Origin: Ophiothrix spiculata
Lineage: Eukaryota > Echinodermata > Ophiuroidea > Amphilepidida > Ophiotrichidae
Strand: one strand, 5' to 3'
DNA length: 27,960 nucleotides
NCBI GenBank assembly: GCA_000969725.1
Contig: JXSR01S035891.1
The notes beneath the pieces are model-generated. The model did not search any database and was not told the DNA's origin. It was given only the letters and a program-made list of their open reading frames with translations. Below, piece by piece: positions 1-9,154 of this stretch. Within the stretch, counting starts at the first letter, position 1; each line of letters begins with the position of its first letter. A program made the position numbers and the translations under genes.

Positions 1-290
1 AGCAGTAATAGCACCCACTAAAATAAATTTGTACTTTTAGAACGCACAAATAGCACAAATAGCAATCAAATATAGCACAAAGTTGTCACAAAACGCAAAA
101 AGCGCATTAATAGCAGTAATAGCACCCACCTAAATAAATGTGTACTTTTATAATGCACAAAACGCATAAATCGCACAAATAGCAATCAACTTAGTATCCA
201 TGAAAGCATGAAACGCACAAATCACGTAAATAGCAATCAAATATATTCCAAGTGTCTAAAAATCATAAATCGCACTAAACACATCCTCTG
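1..290. repeat. Degenerate tandem array of AGCACAAATAGC-type units
   Basis: The motif AGCAGTAATAGCACCCAC occurs at 2-19 and again from 112, and GCACAAATAGCAATCAA recurs at about 52, 172 and 225, so a unit of roughly 110-120 bp is repeated with decay. The array runs into the window edge, so its full size is unknown. The 14-mer at 51-64 has an exact reverse complement at 444-457, so the block is bounded by an inverted copy and may be part of a larger inverted-repeat element. Confidence 0.7.
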
Positions 291-1837
291 TTAAAGCCGT
301 TTTCTTTGGACTTATATTTTTCACGTAAATTATCCTATAAAAAAAACAGAAAAAGCAACACATTTGCGATAGCAGTGCTATTAGTGTGATTAGGTACACA
401 AAGTAATTGACAATAGCGTGATAGCGTAGAGGATAAAGAAGAGTGCTATTTGTGCTACTTCAGGTTATAGCGCCTTTCTCAAAAAACAGACACCACGGTA
501 TTGATAACAAATGAAACGGACTTCTAATGCAACTTATGATGGTGGCATCACTGACTTTACTGGCGCGGCTGGTATGGAACATAAAGTGGTGGACCGATTC
601 ATGGCGTCCAGTTCTGTGGTTTAAATTTTTGTTTTTAAAATCTCAATCTCAGCCAATATAGGCCTAGGGTAGAAAAACATCAAAGATAATCCATACTTTA
701 AACAAGAAAAAGTAGGCCATAATTTAGAATTTCATAGACTAAAAAGCACATGTGGTTCACTCTCCTCAAGCACTATTATCACCTGTGTGAGACCAGAAAC
801 GACGTAAAGAGAGTTTATGACATTCAATTTCAAGGCGTCACTACATGACTGCATCTCACAGCTTTTCAAAAACGCTTTAATTTCCTTTTTTATTGGGTGA
901 TGATAATTGAATGTTTCTTTCTTTTAAGCAGTACTTATAGATAAGTTGACACCAGTGACGTTTTTAAATATTTTAAAAGAAAAAACATGACTAAGGGCAT
1001 CCACACATTTTCTGTAAACTTATTTTGCCTCTCCTTTGGCAAAATCCATGTTTATAATATTATTGTGTATATTTGAAGTTCACAAAATTTAGGTGTAGGG
1101 CCTACCAAAAATGACACATCTCAAATTGATTGTTATCTTACTTTGCATGTCCAATTAGACAGCTAAAAGGCTGGCAGTTCCTCCTAACAAAACATAACAT
1201 ATTTTATATCGTAAGAAAGCTAGTCTTCTGAATTATATTATTCGTGAAAAGACGAGCAAAAAAGGACATACCAGCTACTTGGCTGTTAAATTTACTGCGA
1301 CGAATCCCTTGAAAATGGCTGAAAATGACCAATTCACCATTGAAAAACTGATTTTGGAGCATTTTTAGGTCAGTATTAACTTTTTATCAAAAGAAATTCA
1401 TAGCGACAGAATAAATTAAGAACAGCGTTTGGCATATTTTAACTGCTGTCTCACCATGCTTGAGGAGCGTGTAAACTTTCTGTTGAACAGATACGCGTTA
1501 AGTTTTCCAACGTAAACGATCTTAAATTGTGTTATTTGTAGCAATTTTTTAAAAGACATGGCCATTTACAGGAGCCTATCTTAAAACTTTTCTAAATCAA
1601 ACCTTGAAAGTTTGAAGATTGTCAAAAAACATAAAGTTAATAAAAGCTTTACTTCTGAATATGTCGCAGAATGTGGACCAAAATGACGAAAAGACATGAG
1701 AGACAAATTTGACAAATCTGGTGTTGGCTTTCATTGATTTGTTATTATTTTAAACTGAAATTTGTATGAAGATAATGAAAGTTTTATCACGTTTTTATTG
1801 CTATTCCCTCCCAGGTGTGGGAAGCCAACTTTAGTAA
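291..1837. other. No gene seen; two isolated inverted-repeat words
   Basis: AT-rich sequence without a convincing ORF or RNA gene. The word TTGACACCAGTGACGTTTT at 946-964 has an exact reverse complement at 5003-5021. CACTCTCCTCAAGCA at 758-772 has a one-mismatch reverse complement at 1457-1471, which could be the worn ends of an element of about 715 bp. Confidence 0.5.
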
Positions 1838-2353
1838 AGGGGCATTGGATAAAATTTTAAATTTTATTTGAGTTTGATTTACACTTCATATGTTAGAAAA
1901 TAACAGTCCATTACCAGATATCAGGAAAATTTTGATCAAAACCTTCAGAAAAGTCTAAAATTTGAATTTTGTTTTGTTTGCTGATCTTGGATATGAGGCT
2001 ATTCTGTAAATGTATTTATTGATGTTATAAATCAAGAAAGGTAACAAAATTTGTTGGTAAAACATTCCTTTCACTTCATAGATTGCAGATAAATCAAAAG
2101 AAATTTAAAGTTTGCATTAGATCTACTGAAAAGGCCAATTTTAAAAATTCAACTATAGAGGGCAGTATTTATCGTTGTCGACAAGGATAATTAAAAAAGA
2201 AAGAATATCTAAATATTTTTATATATAGGGTTTGAATTTGACAATGAAACTTTGCATGCTGTCATTATTACTGCTAATACTTCGATTGATGCAAAAATCA
2301 CAAAATGCTTGGGGAAAAGTTTGGGAATGATGCTGAACTTGTCCAATGCCCCT
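1838..2353. mobile_element. TTAA-type non-autonomous DNA transposon (T2/Kolobok-like)
   Basis: The left end AGGGGCATTGGA and right end TCCAATGCCCCT are perfect inverted repeats. The right end is followed by TTAA (2354-2357); the left is preceded by GTAA (1834-1837), one change from TTAA. The termini fit TTAAAGGRR, described for the Xenopus T2 family of Kolobok-related MITEs. The inside has no transposase-like ORF. Its middle (about 1940-2112) is related to 8890-9073, sharing TATGAGGCTATTCT. piggyBac also targets TTAA, but its ends usually begin CCY, so Kolobok-like is preferred. Confidence 0.65.
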
Positions 2354-2430
2354 TTAATATATCTAACGGTTAGAGGGACGGGGTTAGAACTGAAGGCCTA
2401 TAGATATAAAATCGACTGCTCTTCGACATC

Positions 2431-2504
2431 TGACTCATTAGCTCAGTTAGTAGAGCGTGGCGCTAGTAATGCCAAGGTCCTGGGTTCGAATCCTGGATGG
2501 TCAG
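2431..2504 (+). tRNA. tRNA-Thr(AGT)-like gene, possibly a pseudogene
   Basis: A full cloverleaf can be drawn. The acceptor stem (2431-2438 with 2497-2503) forms seven Watson-Crick pairs if one T (2435) bulges out. The D stem GCTC/GAGC is perfect. The anticodon stem TGGCG/TGCCA has one G-U pair. The anticodon loop CTAGTAA gives anticodon AGT (2465-2467), that is threonine. The T loop is TTCGAAT on a stem with two G-U pairs. The internal B box GGTTCGAATCC (2483-2493) is perfect; the A box TAGCTCAGTTAG has one deviation, and the D loop lacks one of the two conserved guanines. No CCA is encoded, as expected in a nucleus. The bulge and D-loop change make function doubtful; a solitary tRNA-derived SINE head is the alternative. 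Confidence 0.7.
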
Positions 2505-2507
2505 TGA

Positions 2508-2514
2508 TTTTTTT
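2508..2514 (+). terminator. RNA polymerase III T-run terminator
   Basis: Seven consecutive T begin four bases after the tRNA-like gene. This is where and how Pol III normally terminates on tRNA genes, and it argues that the tRNA-like unit could still be a self-contained transcription unit. Confidence 0.6.
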
Positions 2515-2622
2515 GCTGACTGTCATTTACATTGTGTGGTTGCCCAGTTTAAAAATTCATGTCAATATTTATTAATATGTGTTTTAAAAAGGTTGTTGCA
2601 TTGATGCATGGTTTCTTGAAAA

Positions 2623-2638
2623 AATCCCTATAGGGATT
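2623..2638. repeat. Perfect 16-bp palindrome
   Basis: AATCCCTATAGGGATT reads the same on both strands and has no loop. It lies between the tRNA-like gene and the nested transposon cluster. No role is evident. Confidence 0.6.
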
Positions 2639-2979
2639 CAGGCCGAAGTGTAGGACAGTTCAGATAAGACTATGGCTCAAAACATAGTCGGCCTCCAAAC
2701 AAAATTTTCGCTACCAAACATTTGGTCGTGACGTCACCAAATATTTGCCATCGAATTTAAAGTATCAACCGGTAAGGCTCAAAACATAGTCGGCCTCCAA
2801 ACAAAATTTTCGCTACCAAACATTTGGTTGTGACGTCACCAAATATTTGCCATGGAATTTAAAGTATGAACCGGTAACATACATTTGAGGCAATGTATAT
2901 GGCAATTCAATACATGTGCAATCTAGCGCGAAATTTTATTTGGTCTCAACTAGGTGTTGAAGTTATTTTATTTTGAGTC

Positions 2980-3428
2980 AAGGCGTATTCATACTCGGCC
3001 TCCAAACAAAATTTTTCCTACAAAACACAGGCATGAGAATTTTCAGATAATTATCTGATTTCAGATATTTTTATCATTCAAATAGCTCATGTTTCAGATA
3101 ATTTGGGGTTTGATTTAACCATTTTAGTGGTTTTTGGTTAAATTTTTACCAAATTCAGATTTTTCAATGAAAATTAAATCTCATGCCTGAAAACATTTGG
3201 TCATGACGTCACCAAATATTTGCCATCGAACTTAAAGTATGAACGGGTAGAAAACATTTGGTCAAATATATATGGCAATTCAATTGCATGTGCAATCTAG
3301 CGCGAAATTTTATTTGATCTCAACTCGGTGTTGAAGTTACTTTGTTTGGAGTCACTCGTCATTTTGACGTCACGACCAAATGTTTGGTAGCGAAAATTTT
3401 GTTTGGAGGCCGAGTATGAATTCGCCTT
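2980..3428. mobile_element. Inner copy of the same element family
   Basis: The left end at 2980 (AAGGCG, then ATTCATACTCGGCCTCC) mirrors the right end that closes ...GGAGGCCGAGTATGAAT and CGCCTT at 3428. These outermost bases differ from those of the outer copy, so this is a distinct, internally placed copy. Its left arm is interrupted by the 162-bp element at 3028-3189 and resumes at 3190 with AAAACATTTGGTC and TGACGTCA. Confidence 0.75.
3028..3189. mobile_element. 162-bp MITE with CAGGCATGAGA ends
   Basis: Perfect 11-bp inverted termini, CAGGCATGAGA (3028-3038) and TCTCATGCCTG (3179-3189), with further partial pairing inward. AAAACA lies directly before (3022-3027) and after (3190-3195) as an apparent target duplication. 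Other copies of the arm read CTACCAAACATTTGG without interruption, which confirms an insertion. No coding capacity; superfamily not assigned. Confidence 0.8.
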
Positions 3429-3574
3429 CACTCGTCATTTTGACGTCATGACCAAATGTTTGGTAGCGAAAATTTTGTTTGGAGGCCGACAATGTTTTCA
3501 CCCATATACTCAAAAGGTGCAGTGATTGTAAAGCAGCTGCATTAGTTGGTTATATTCTAGTGGTAATGGAATAA

Positions 3575-3625
3575 ATGTAAAGCGCTTTGATCAATTCTGG
3601 AAAAGCGCTATATAAGCACCGATAT
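3575..3625. repeat. AAAGCGCTTT...AAAGCGCTATATAA tail-like motif
   Basis: The palindrome AAAGCGCTTT (3579-3588) is followed closely by AAAAGCGCTATATAAGCACC (3601-3620). This doublet resembles the 3' tails of dispersed retroposons in many marine animals. No head or target duplication was found, so it is called a fragment. Confidence 0.4.
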
Positions 3626-3633
3626 TTAACTCT

Positions 3634-3732
3634 TAATATTTTCTTTATTTTTTGCTGCCTATTTGCATCAGTTTCTTGAAAAGTGTTCTGTCGCAAAGTC
3701 CCCCTTTTCGGGGTGAGACATCACATTATATG
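3634..3732 (-). mobile_element. Fragment of the CTCACCCCGAAAAGGGGG element
   Basis: Read on the minus strand, this matches the left part of the units at 25435-26100: the CTCACCCCGAAAAGGGGG end, then TTTGCGACAGAAC, the TTTCAAGAAACTG word and the AATAAAGAAAATATT tract. The other half is missing, so it is a truncated copy in opposite orientation. Confidence 0.7.
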
Positions 3733-4569
3733 AGCCTGGTCAAATCATCTAGCCTAGTAAATATGGGTGTCGGTATTAACATTAAGAAGAGTGGATATGG
3801 ATAAATAAACTTGGAGTAAATGTTGAATCGGAAGTTCTGTTAGGACTTGCCAGGCAAATTTTCGTTCACATTTTTTTTTATTTCATGTAAAAAATGATAT
3901 TGACTTTTCTCATGTGTGAAATTTATGTAAGTTTACCAAAGCCAGGAAGTGCTAGATGCGACTCTCATGAATATGTTCTTATTGATTGAATATTGGGCTT
4001 GTGTGTATGGTTTGGGAATTCAGATCCCTTGTGAATAGTTTGGTTTTTATCTTAGATTCATATATGCATTGAATAGGGAAAATGGGAATTGACGATTTGC
4101 GATTTGAAGAAAGAGAAAGAAAGGAGAGATAGCGAGAGTTGACAGGAAAGAGATAATAAATGGAAAAGAAAATAATATTCAAAATTGAGGATATTTGATA
4201 GATCTTATTTAAAAATTTTCATTTTTGCAAATGATGTGTATTGGTGGAAAAGAGTGGGATTTCTTTTTATTTTATTTATTTCTTGTTTTTCTGTTAAAGA
4301 TATTGTTTTTGCGTAGTACTGCGTATTGTGCCATTATAATAAGGGGTCATTTATTGTAAAATATTGTCTAAATGGGTCCTGCATACGTTTAAACAATCTA
4401 CAGCAACCAACATGGTGCATCATGTAACAAGTCCAAGTTTGTTACCCTAAGAAATCAAGCTGATAAGCAAAGAAAAGTTTTTGTAAACATATTTTATTCA
4501 TATATATAAAATTTATATGAAATCTGATTAAAAATACCCCCAAAATTGCAAGATTGTAATATTCCAAAC
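3733..4569. other. No feature seen
   Basis: AT-rich DNA without a convincing ORF, RNA gene or terminal repeats. A purine-rich stretch lies at about 4105-4160 and an AT-only tract at about 4496-4520. Confidence 0.5.
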
Positions 4570-4898
4570 CAGGCCCGTAGCCAGGATTTTTTCAAGGGGG
4601 GTGCGGATTTTCAAAAAGTGGACCTTTTGGAGAAAAAAGTTTCATTTTGGTCGACCCAAAACTAATTTTAGTGGTTTTGACAAAGTGACAAGCAAAAAAA
4701 AAAAAAAGAAAAGGTTTTCAGTAGTTTTTCAAACATTTCGTTTAGTATTTTGGTAAAAACGGCCTTCCATTTACTTGTTTTGGTGCTTTAGGTCCTCTTT
4801 TGGTGGGTATTTAGGCCATTTTTGTGGACCTTTTTTGTACATTGTCAAATTTGGGAGGGTGCGACGCCCCCACCGCACCCCCCCTGGCTACGGGCTTG
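4570..4898. mobile_element. hAT-like non-autonomous transposon, 329 bp
   Basis: Termini CAGGCCCGTAGCCAGG (4570-4585) and CCTGGCTACGGGCTTG (4883-4898) are inverted with one mismatch, followed inward by G-rich and C-rich arms containing GGTGCGG and CCGCACC. The element is flanked by an exact 8-bp duplication, TTCCAAAC (4562-4569 and 4899-4906). An 8-bp duplication with CAG/CTG-type ends is typical of hAT elements. The inside carries a 14-A run and no ORF. Confidence 0.85.
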
Positions 4899-5162
4899 TT
4901 CCAAACTCCAGACATATTTTTAATTTGTGGCACTGAGTGATCATGTAATGCATTTTGATAGGGATTGAATCCATCTCGGGTGTCTTGAGGGAAATCCGTC
5001 GTAAAACGTCACTGGTGTCAATTTATTTTGATTGCGTGCACTGTGAACTGGAGGGAAATATTGAAGAGGGAACATTACCACTCCCAGGTTGACTTTTTTT
5101 GTTGAATTTTTTCATTTTATTTTACTTAAACATTGCTTAAATGCAGTGTTTTAGTTGCATGT

Positions 5163-5490
5163 GTATAGGATTCCAAGATGGAAAGGGTGGCAACATCAGG
5201 CTCTCTGATAATGTCCGTGGATCACTTTACTTTGAAAAATCTGGTACTCTGATAGGTATTAGATTTTCAAAATTGTCAACAAATAGCCATTTCTTTCACA
5301 AAATGTTTGAAAATTTTGCACAAAACTATATCCAAAACTTTAGTGCAAATTTTTAGGGAAATTTGATTTATTGTCTAATTTGATTACAAGTTTGTATAAT
5401 TTTGTGCTTGGATGAGTTTTCTTTACTTTAAAAAATTGGCATTTTAAGTTTCCAAGTGGCACATCCCAACCAGATCAAACTTGAGTGCCT
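5163..5490 (+). mobile_element. Decayed copy of the GTACTTAGTACAAAAGG element
   Basis: The right part, GTGGCACATCCC followed by AAACTTGAGTGCC, aligns with GAGGCACGTCCC ... AAATTTGAGTACC of the copy at 11768-12149. Near the left, GGCAACATCAGGCTCTCTG corresponds to AGCAAAATCAGGCTCCCTG there. The middle is strongly diverged. The short ORF across it is a by-product. Confidence 0.55.
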
Positions 5491-5694
5491 TCTGGGCCAC
5501 TCCTGATTTTGTGTGCAAATGCTTTGTCCATTTGTTTTTTATCAGACTTCATGGTACAGTTGCGGTGCAGGAAACAAAATATCACAGCAGAAAAATGTTT
5601 TTTGTAAGAAAGTACACATCGCAGCTCTGGGCCAACTTTTTGACGCAAATATTTAAAAAAAAAATCAAACTTGCATGTTATAATTGCATTGCAG

Positions 5695-6147
5695 GAAATA
5701 AAATGTTTCCATGACCCAAGATGTGTGTTTGTAGTAAAGGATCCGTTTTCTCCACTGAGGGACTTGGTCAGCTGTGAAGTAGGGCATGTTGATGAGAAAA
5801 CGAGATCCCAATGGATAGATTGGACAATCATGATAGAAGGTTTGCAGCGATGGAGGCGAAGATTGGATATACGAAGACATGGCACCCTAGAGAGCCTCAG
5901 CTTGATTTAAAAGATAAGAAAGACAATTTGCACTGTACCAGGGCCTCATCGTGAGCGATTCCCCAGGAGTGTGCTATACTATGGCTGCCAAATGGAAAAT
6001 GGAGCAGGCTTGTATCCTGGAAGCGGTTGCAAATTACATTTCAACTCAGATGGGAGTATAGAAGATATGATTGAAAATGGAACTTGCAGAATTCTTGTCA
6101 TCTCGCGGGACCTTAGCATGTTTTTAGGGCTTGGTCTTGAAAGGTAC
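5695..6147 (+). pseudogene. Protein-like block, one in-frame stop; possible decayed gene
   Basis: After the acceptor-like TTGCATTGCAG (ends 5694) one frame stays open to 6147 except for a TAA at 5908-5910, about 151 codons in DNA where a stop is expected every 14 or so. The first part has cysteines and charged residues, e.g. CFHDPRCVFVVKDPFSPL near its start. The end reads ILVISRDLSMFLGLGLER (6091-6144). Its spacing matches a tyrosine-kinase segment from RN-[IV]LV to DFGLxR, with DFG replaced by GLG and no HRD seen. TACTAAC, a branch-point-like word, overlaps the terminal TAA at 6148. I do not recognise the first part. It could be exons of an unknown gene, a decayed gene, or chance; the kinase reading is tentative. 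Confidence 0.35.
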
Positions 6148-6200
6148 TAACTACGACCAACGTGGTGTGCATAATAAGCTTTTTTCGTGTGTGTGACAGG

Positions 6201-6263
6201 AGGACCTGGGATCCCTGGAGATGAGACTCTAAAGAATCTTAAGAGGGTCCCAGGAGTACGAGG
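6201..6263 (+). other. Candidate small exon, 63 bp
   Basis: A TACTAAC word at 6145-6151 and the pyrimidine-rich CTTTTTTCG tract with GTGTGTGACAG (ends 6200) form a good splice-acceptor context. The following 63 bases are open in one frame (GPGIPGDETLKNLKRVPGVR) and end at GAG|GTTGCA. The 17-mer GGTTGCAAATTACATTT at the end also occurs at about 6027. Purely sequence-based; no family recognised. Confidence 0.2.
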
Positions 6264-6379
6264 TTGCAAATTACATTTTCTAGGCTGAACTTTAAAAAAT
6301 GTGTTGTGCAGATGTGATCTCCTGTAGATTTTACTCCAAATTTGACTTCAATTTTGTTTATTATGTACTAGTCTTGCAC

Positions 6380-6455
6380 TCAGTAGGTTATAAGAGGAGT
6401 AGCGGAGTAATCTTGTGGGAGATGAAGAAGTACAGTGGCCAGGGGGCTTGATTAT
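6380..6455 (+). pseudogene. Kinase subdomain IX-like fragment
   Basis: After the acceptor-like CTTGCACTCAG, an open stretch encodes GVILWEMKKYSGQ (6404-6442), resembling the SFGVxLWE...xGQxPY segment of tyrosine kinases. A following frame holds SSNEDW, reminiscent of the next conserved part (LSNEDV). It is downstream of the activation-segment-like block at 6091-6144, in the order expected in a kinase but in another frame, so an intron or decay must separate them. The match is short and may be chance. Confidence 0.25.
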
Positions 6456-6490
6456 CTCATCAAATGAAGACTGGCCAAGATAGACTGTAG

Positions 6491-6694
6491 ATCTCTGTGC
6501 TTGAGGCTGAAATTGGCAAAGAATATGTCACACTAGATCGCGACAAAGTATTCCCAATGTCCTTTGGCTTTTTTGCTAGCCCATCGACTGATAGTGCTGT
6601 TACTCCTCTTTGGGACCAGGGTAGATGTGAGATTTTTGGATTAGCAAACACTTTTTCCTTACACCTTCATCATCAATTGCTTCATCACTTGTAG
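6491..6694 (+). other. Unrecognised open block, possible exon
   Basis: Following ACTGTAG, 67 codons are open to a TAG at 6692. The first two thirds look protein-like (for instance EYVTLDRDKVFPMSFGFF), with a donor-like CAGG|GTAGAT at about 6621 and GAT|GTGAGA at about 6627. After that the composition becomes low-complexity. No ATG begins it. I recognise no family; it may belong with the blocks at 5695-6455. Confidence 0.25.
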
Positions 6695-6750
6695 TGCTAG
6701 ATGGGCAGTGAGTGTGTTGGCCAGGGGAGTTGGGGGAAAGTTATCCAGGG

Positions 6751-7034
6751 AGGGGGACTACTTGGTACAAAGCTGGTTATATGGATTTGCCACAAAATCA
6801 GGCTGTCAGATATTTCAATCCATCCTTTTTCCAAAATTTGTGTTAAATGGTGCAAACTTGGATATTTTTCTCAAAACCTCAGAAAATTTGTGCCCAAATA
6901 ATTGTGATTTTCATATAAATTTGACTCAAATTCAGTTGGGAAATTTTGTGCATGAATAGGTCCCTTTTCTTGAAAATTAGTATTTGGTATTTCACATTTT
7001 CCAGAGGATTGTCCCTTCCCGAACCAAACTTTAG
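6751..7034 (+). mobile_element. Copy of the GTACTTAGTACAAAAGG element
   Basis: Starts AGGGGGACTACTTGGTACAA and contains TTGCCACAAAATCAGGCT, TATTTCAATCCATCCTTTTT and, near the end, AATAGGTCCCTTTTCTTG and CCAGAGGATTGTCCC, all aligning in order with 11768-12149. Shorter inside than that copy. No clear target duplication. ORFs here are by-products. Confidence 0.7.
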
Positions 7035-8038
7035 TTAAGGTCAGGTTTTTTTTTAAAGCCGATCCATCTGACATTTTTCTTTTAATGTTGTAACATTTGA
7101 TTTTAATGTCAAAGTATAGAAAAGTTTTTTTTTTCAGATCTGATATCTATTGATTTCATATATTTTTTTTTTTTGAGGTTGTGTATTTAAAGTGTAAAAG
7201 GATCAATTTAGGTCATTTTGGTGACAAAATGTCATCTGAACGGAATAAAAATTCAACAAACATTATCAAATTTTGCAAGCATTTAAATAGCAGTACAATT
7301 CACTAAATTAATGGTGTAGGCTCCTATTTCAATATTGCATATTACTTTTACTAATTGACCTTGGCTTCTGAAATGTAAATTGTGAGTTTTAACCATTATG
7401 TTGCTTCTTGTTTACTCTTCAAAAGAAAATTTAAGTATTATATGATATCAATTAATTTTACGTTTTATTTTGTATCCCCAAAACTATCACAAATTTGAAG
7501 GTATAATTTTGGTTTTATAATAAGAAAAATATGGTCTATAATTTGACATCAAAAAATGTACTACTTCCGGTTGATCCCAGGGAATAAGAATGTGATCAGA
7601 GCCTGCATCTTTATTTAAATTACAAATGCAAGTTTTAAGGAAATTTCCTGAATTCAGGAAGGTTTGCAGAAAATGTCTTGTTTTCAGAAAATTTTGTCTA
7701 GCATAAAAGAATAAAAAAGTATTCTTTTCCAAGAAAGTTTTAGACGTTTCAGGAAATTTTGACTTCAGTGACTTGCATCTGTATGATTAATATCTACATA
7801 TATTTTTAAATAGCAATATACTCAGATTTTGTAATGTTGTAGTAAAGATACTGTACTTAGAGTTTATGTTGAACAATTTAGTTGTTTTGTAGTATATATT
7901 TATTCATTTTGACACCAAAGTTATTTCATTTTTTCATATTTTGAGCCTTCGTTTATTTTATTTAACTTGTACCTGTATAGTTTTCTAGTAGTCCAGACAA
8001 AACATTCAAATTTTTAAAATTGATTTGAGGGCAGGCAC
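7035..8038. other. No feature seen
   Basis: AT-rich sequence with several long T runs (about 7121-7132 and 7161-7173). No ORF with protein-like composition and no terminal repeat pair was found. Confidence 0.5.
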
Positions 8039-8155
8039 ATACTTTTTGGCCTTAGGCCTAAAAAACAACTTGTTGACTTGCTCTTTAATGGTGAAATTGA
8101 TGGTCGGTCGGTTAGATCTTTTTTTTCTTTCTTGAAAATGGACGCCAAAAAGTAT
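8039..8155. mobile_element. Small inverted-repeat element, 117 bp
   Basis: ATACTTTTTGGC (8039-8050) and GCCAAAAAGTAT (8144-8155) are perfect 12-bp inverted termini. The inside carries TTAGGCCTAAAAAACAA and GGTCGGTCGGTT, resembling the ends of the element at 16518-16903, so this may be a shortened relative. Confidence 0.55.
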
Positions 8156-8889
8156 AAATATTTTCATCGTTTTGTGCTTCAATTAGTCAACATATATGCT
8201 TGTTCCATGCAAATATATAACACTCTGTGAATATTGTTGTAAATTCAACCCAAATATATTGATATTATTACCAAATACACTGTTGAGTTGGGCAAAAGTT
8301 CACAAAAAAAAAGCAACCCTAAATTTTGCAAATTTGGGGTCGGTTGCAAAGTGCAAGTCAACAATTTTTTTTTAGGCCTTATTGAAAAAAAAATATGCAA
8401 ACAAAATGTGAGACTTTGAAATTTTTCATGCATTTGAATGATATTGTATAAGTGTTGAAAGTCGTAAAGCACTGATAACCATGATGACAACCTAAGAGGA
8501 AATACATGCCTGCTCAGAACAGAACCGAGGCAATTCAAGATGTACAAATGAGATACAAAAAATGATAATGGTATCAAATGCAACTGTTGACAGCCTCATT
8601 CAAGGTGACCTTCCTGCCTCTCTCTGCGGCATGGGAAAATTCTTCCTTACATCCTGTGGACCTCCCTCCCTCCGAGGTTGTTTTCCGCATGGCGGGAGAT
8701 TTCCAATAGGAATCTAAAATTGGTTTGTTTGTAAAACTCTGTCTTTCCAGGGGACCTTACACCTACTGAGATTGACATTGAGTCGTATAGATTGATTTGC
8801 ATTTGAAGATAGACATTAACTGATTGATATATTTTCCCATCGTGATATGAATTTTGCCATGGGAGGGATGTAGGGTTATTTACATTTTC
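8156..8889. other. No gene seen; one richer patch
   Basis: Mostly AT-rich. About 8590-8710 is richer in GC (for example GCCTCTCTCTGCGGCATGG and CCGCATGGCGGGAGA) but has no sustained ORF. Confidence 0.45.
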
Positions 8890-9073
8890 TCAGAAAGTAT
8901 TAAACCTAATTTTTTTTTTTTAATTAAATTTTGGTATTGCATGTCAATCTGGGTATGAGGCTATTCTCTAAAACTATTTATTCATGCTTCATGTCAAAAA
9001 AGAGGCAAAGTTTTGTTTGTAAAATACTTCTTTTGTATAATAAATTTCAAACAAATTAAATGAAATTTCAATG
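8890..9073 (+). repeat. Diverged relative of 1940-2112
   Basis: Shares TATGAGGCTATTCT (8954-8967 versus 1992-2005) and then aligns for about 110 bases, through TATTTATT, the GTTTGTAAAATA/GTTGGTAAAACA word and TAAATTTCAA-like sequence. It corresponds to the middle of the TTAA element at 1838-2353, but matching ends were not found. Confidence 0.6.
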
Positions 9074-9154
9074 TTGACTTAAAATGTTGGCACTCAACCA
9101 CAAAAGGTTACACCCAATTTTTACCATATACCAAATCACCCCAGTTTTTCTTAA

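Larger units (their letters stand above)
2679..3498. mobile_element. Outer copy of a nested inverted-repeat element (CGGCCTCCAAAC family)
   Basis: The left terminal repeat (2679-2736) and right terminal repeat (3441-3498) are inverted copies of about 58 bp, opening AAAACATAGTCGGCCTCC and containing TTTGGTCGTGACGTCA. The left end is tandemly duplicated with a 102-bp period (2674-2775 and 2776-2877). The internal word GTGCAATCTAGCGCGAAATT occurs at about 2918 and again at about 3291, so subterminal sequence is doubled too. A second element sits inside. No ORF; a MITE of unassigned superfamily. Confidence 0.8.

Noticed and set aside
1..290. CRISPR array
   Set aside because: Repeats are degenerate, spacers are not unique fixed-length sequences, and the rest of the window is clearly animal nuclear DNA.
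2252..2575. Plus-strand ORF of 107 codons
   Set aside because: Runs across a transposon end and straight through the tRNA-like gene, whose folding explains the sequence better.
5475..5885. Minus-strand ORF of 136 codons, the longest in the window
   Set aside because: It spans a repeat edge and lies opposite the more protein-like plus-strand block; its product has low-complexity, poly-Phe/Lys character and no family features.
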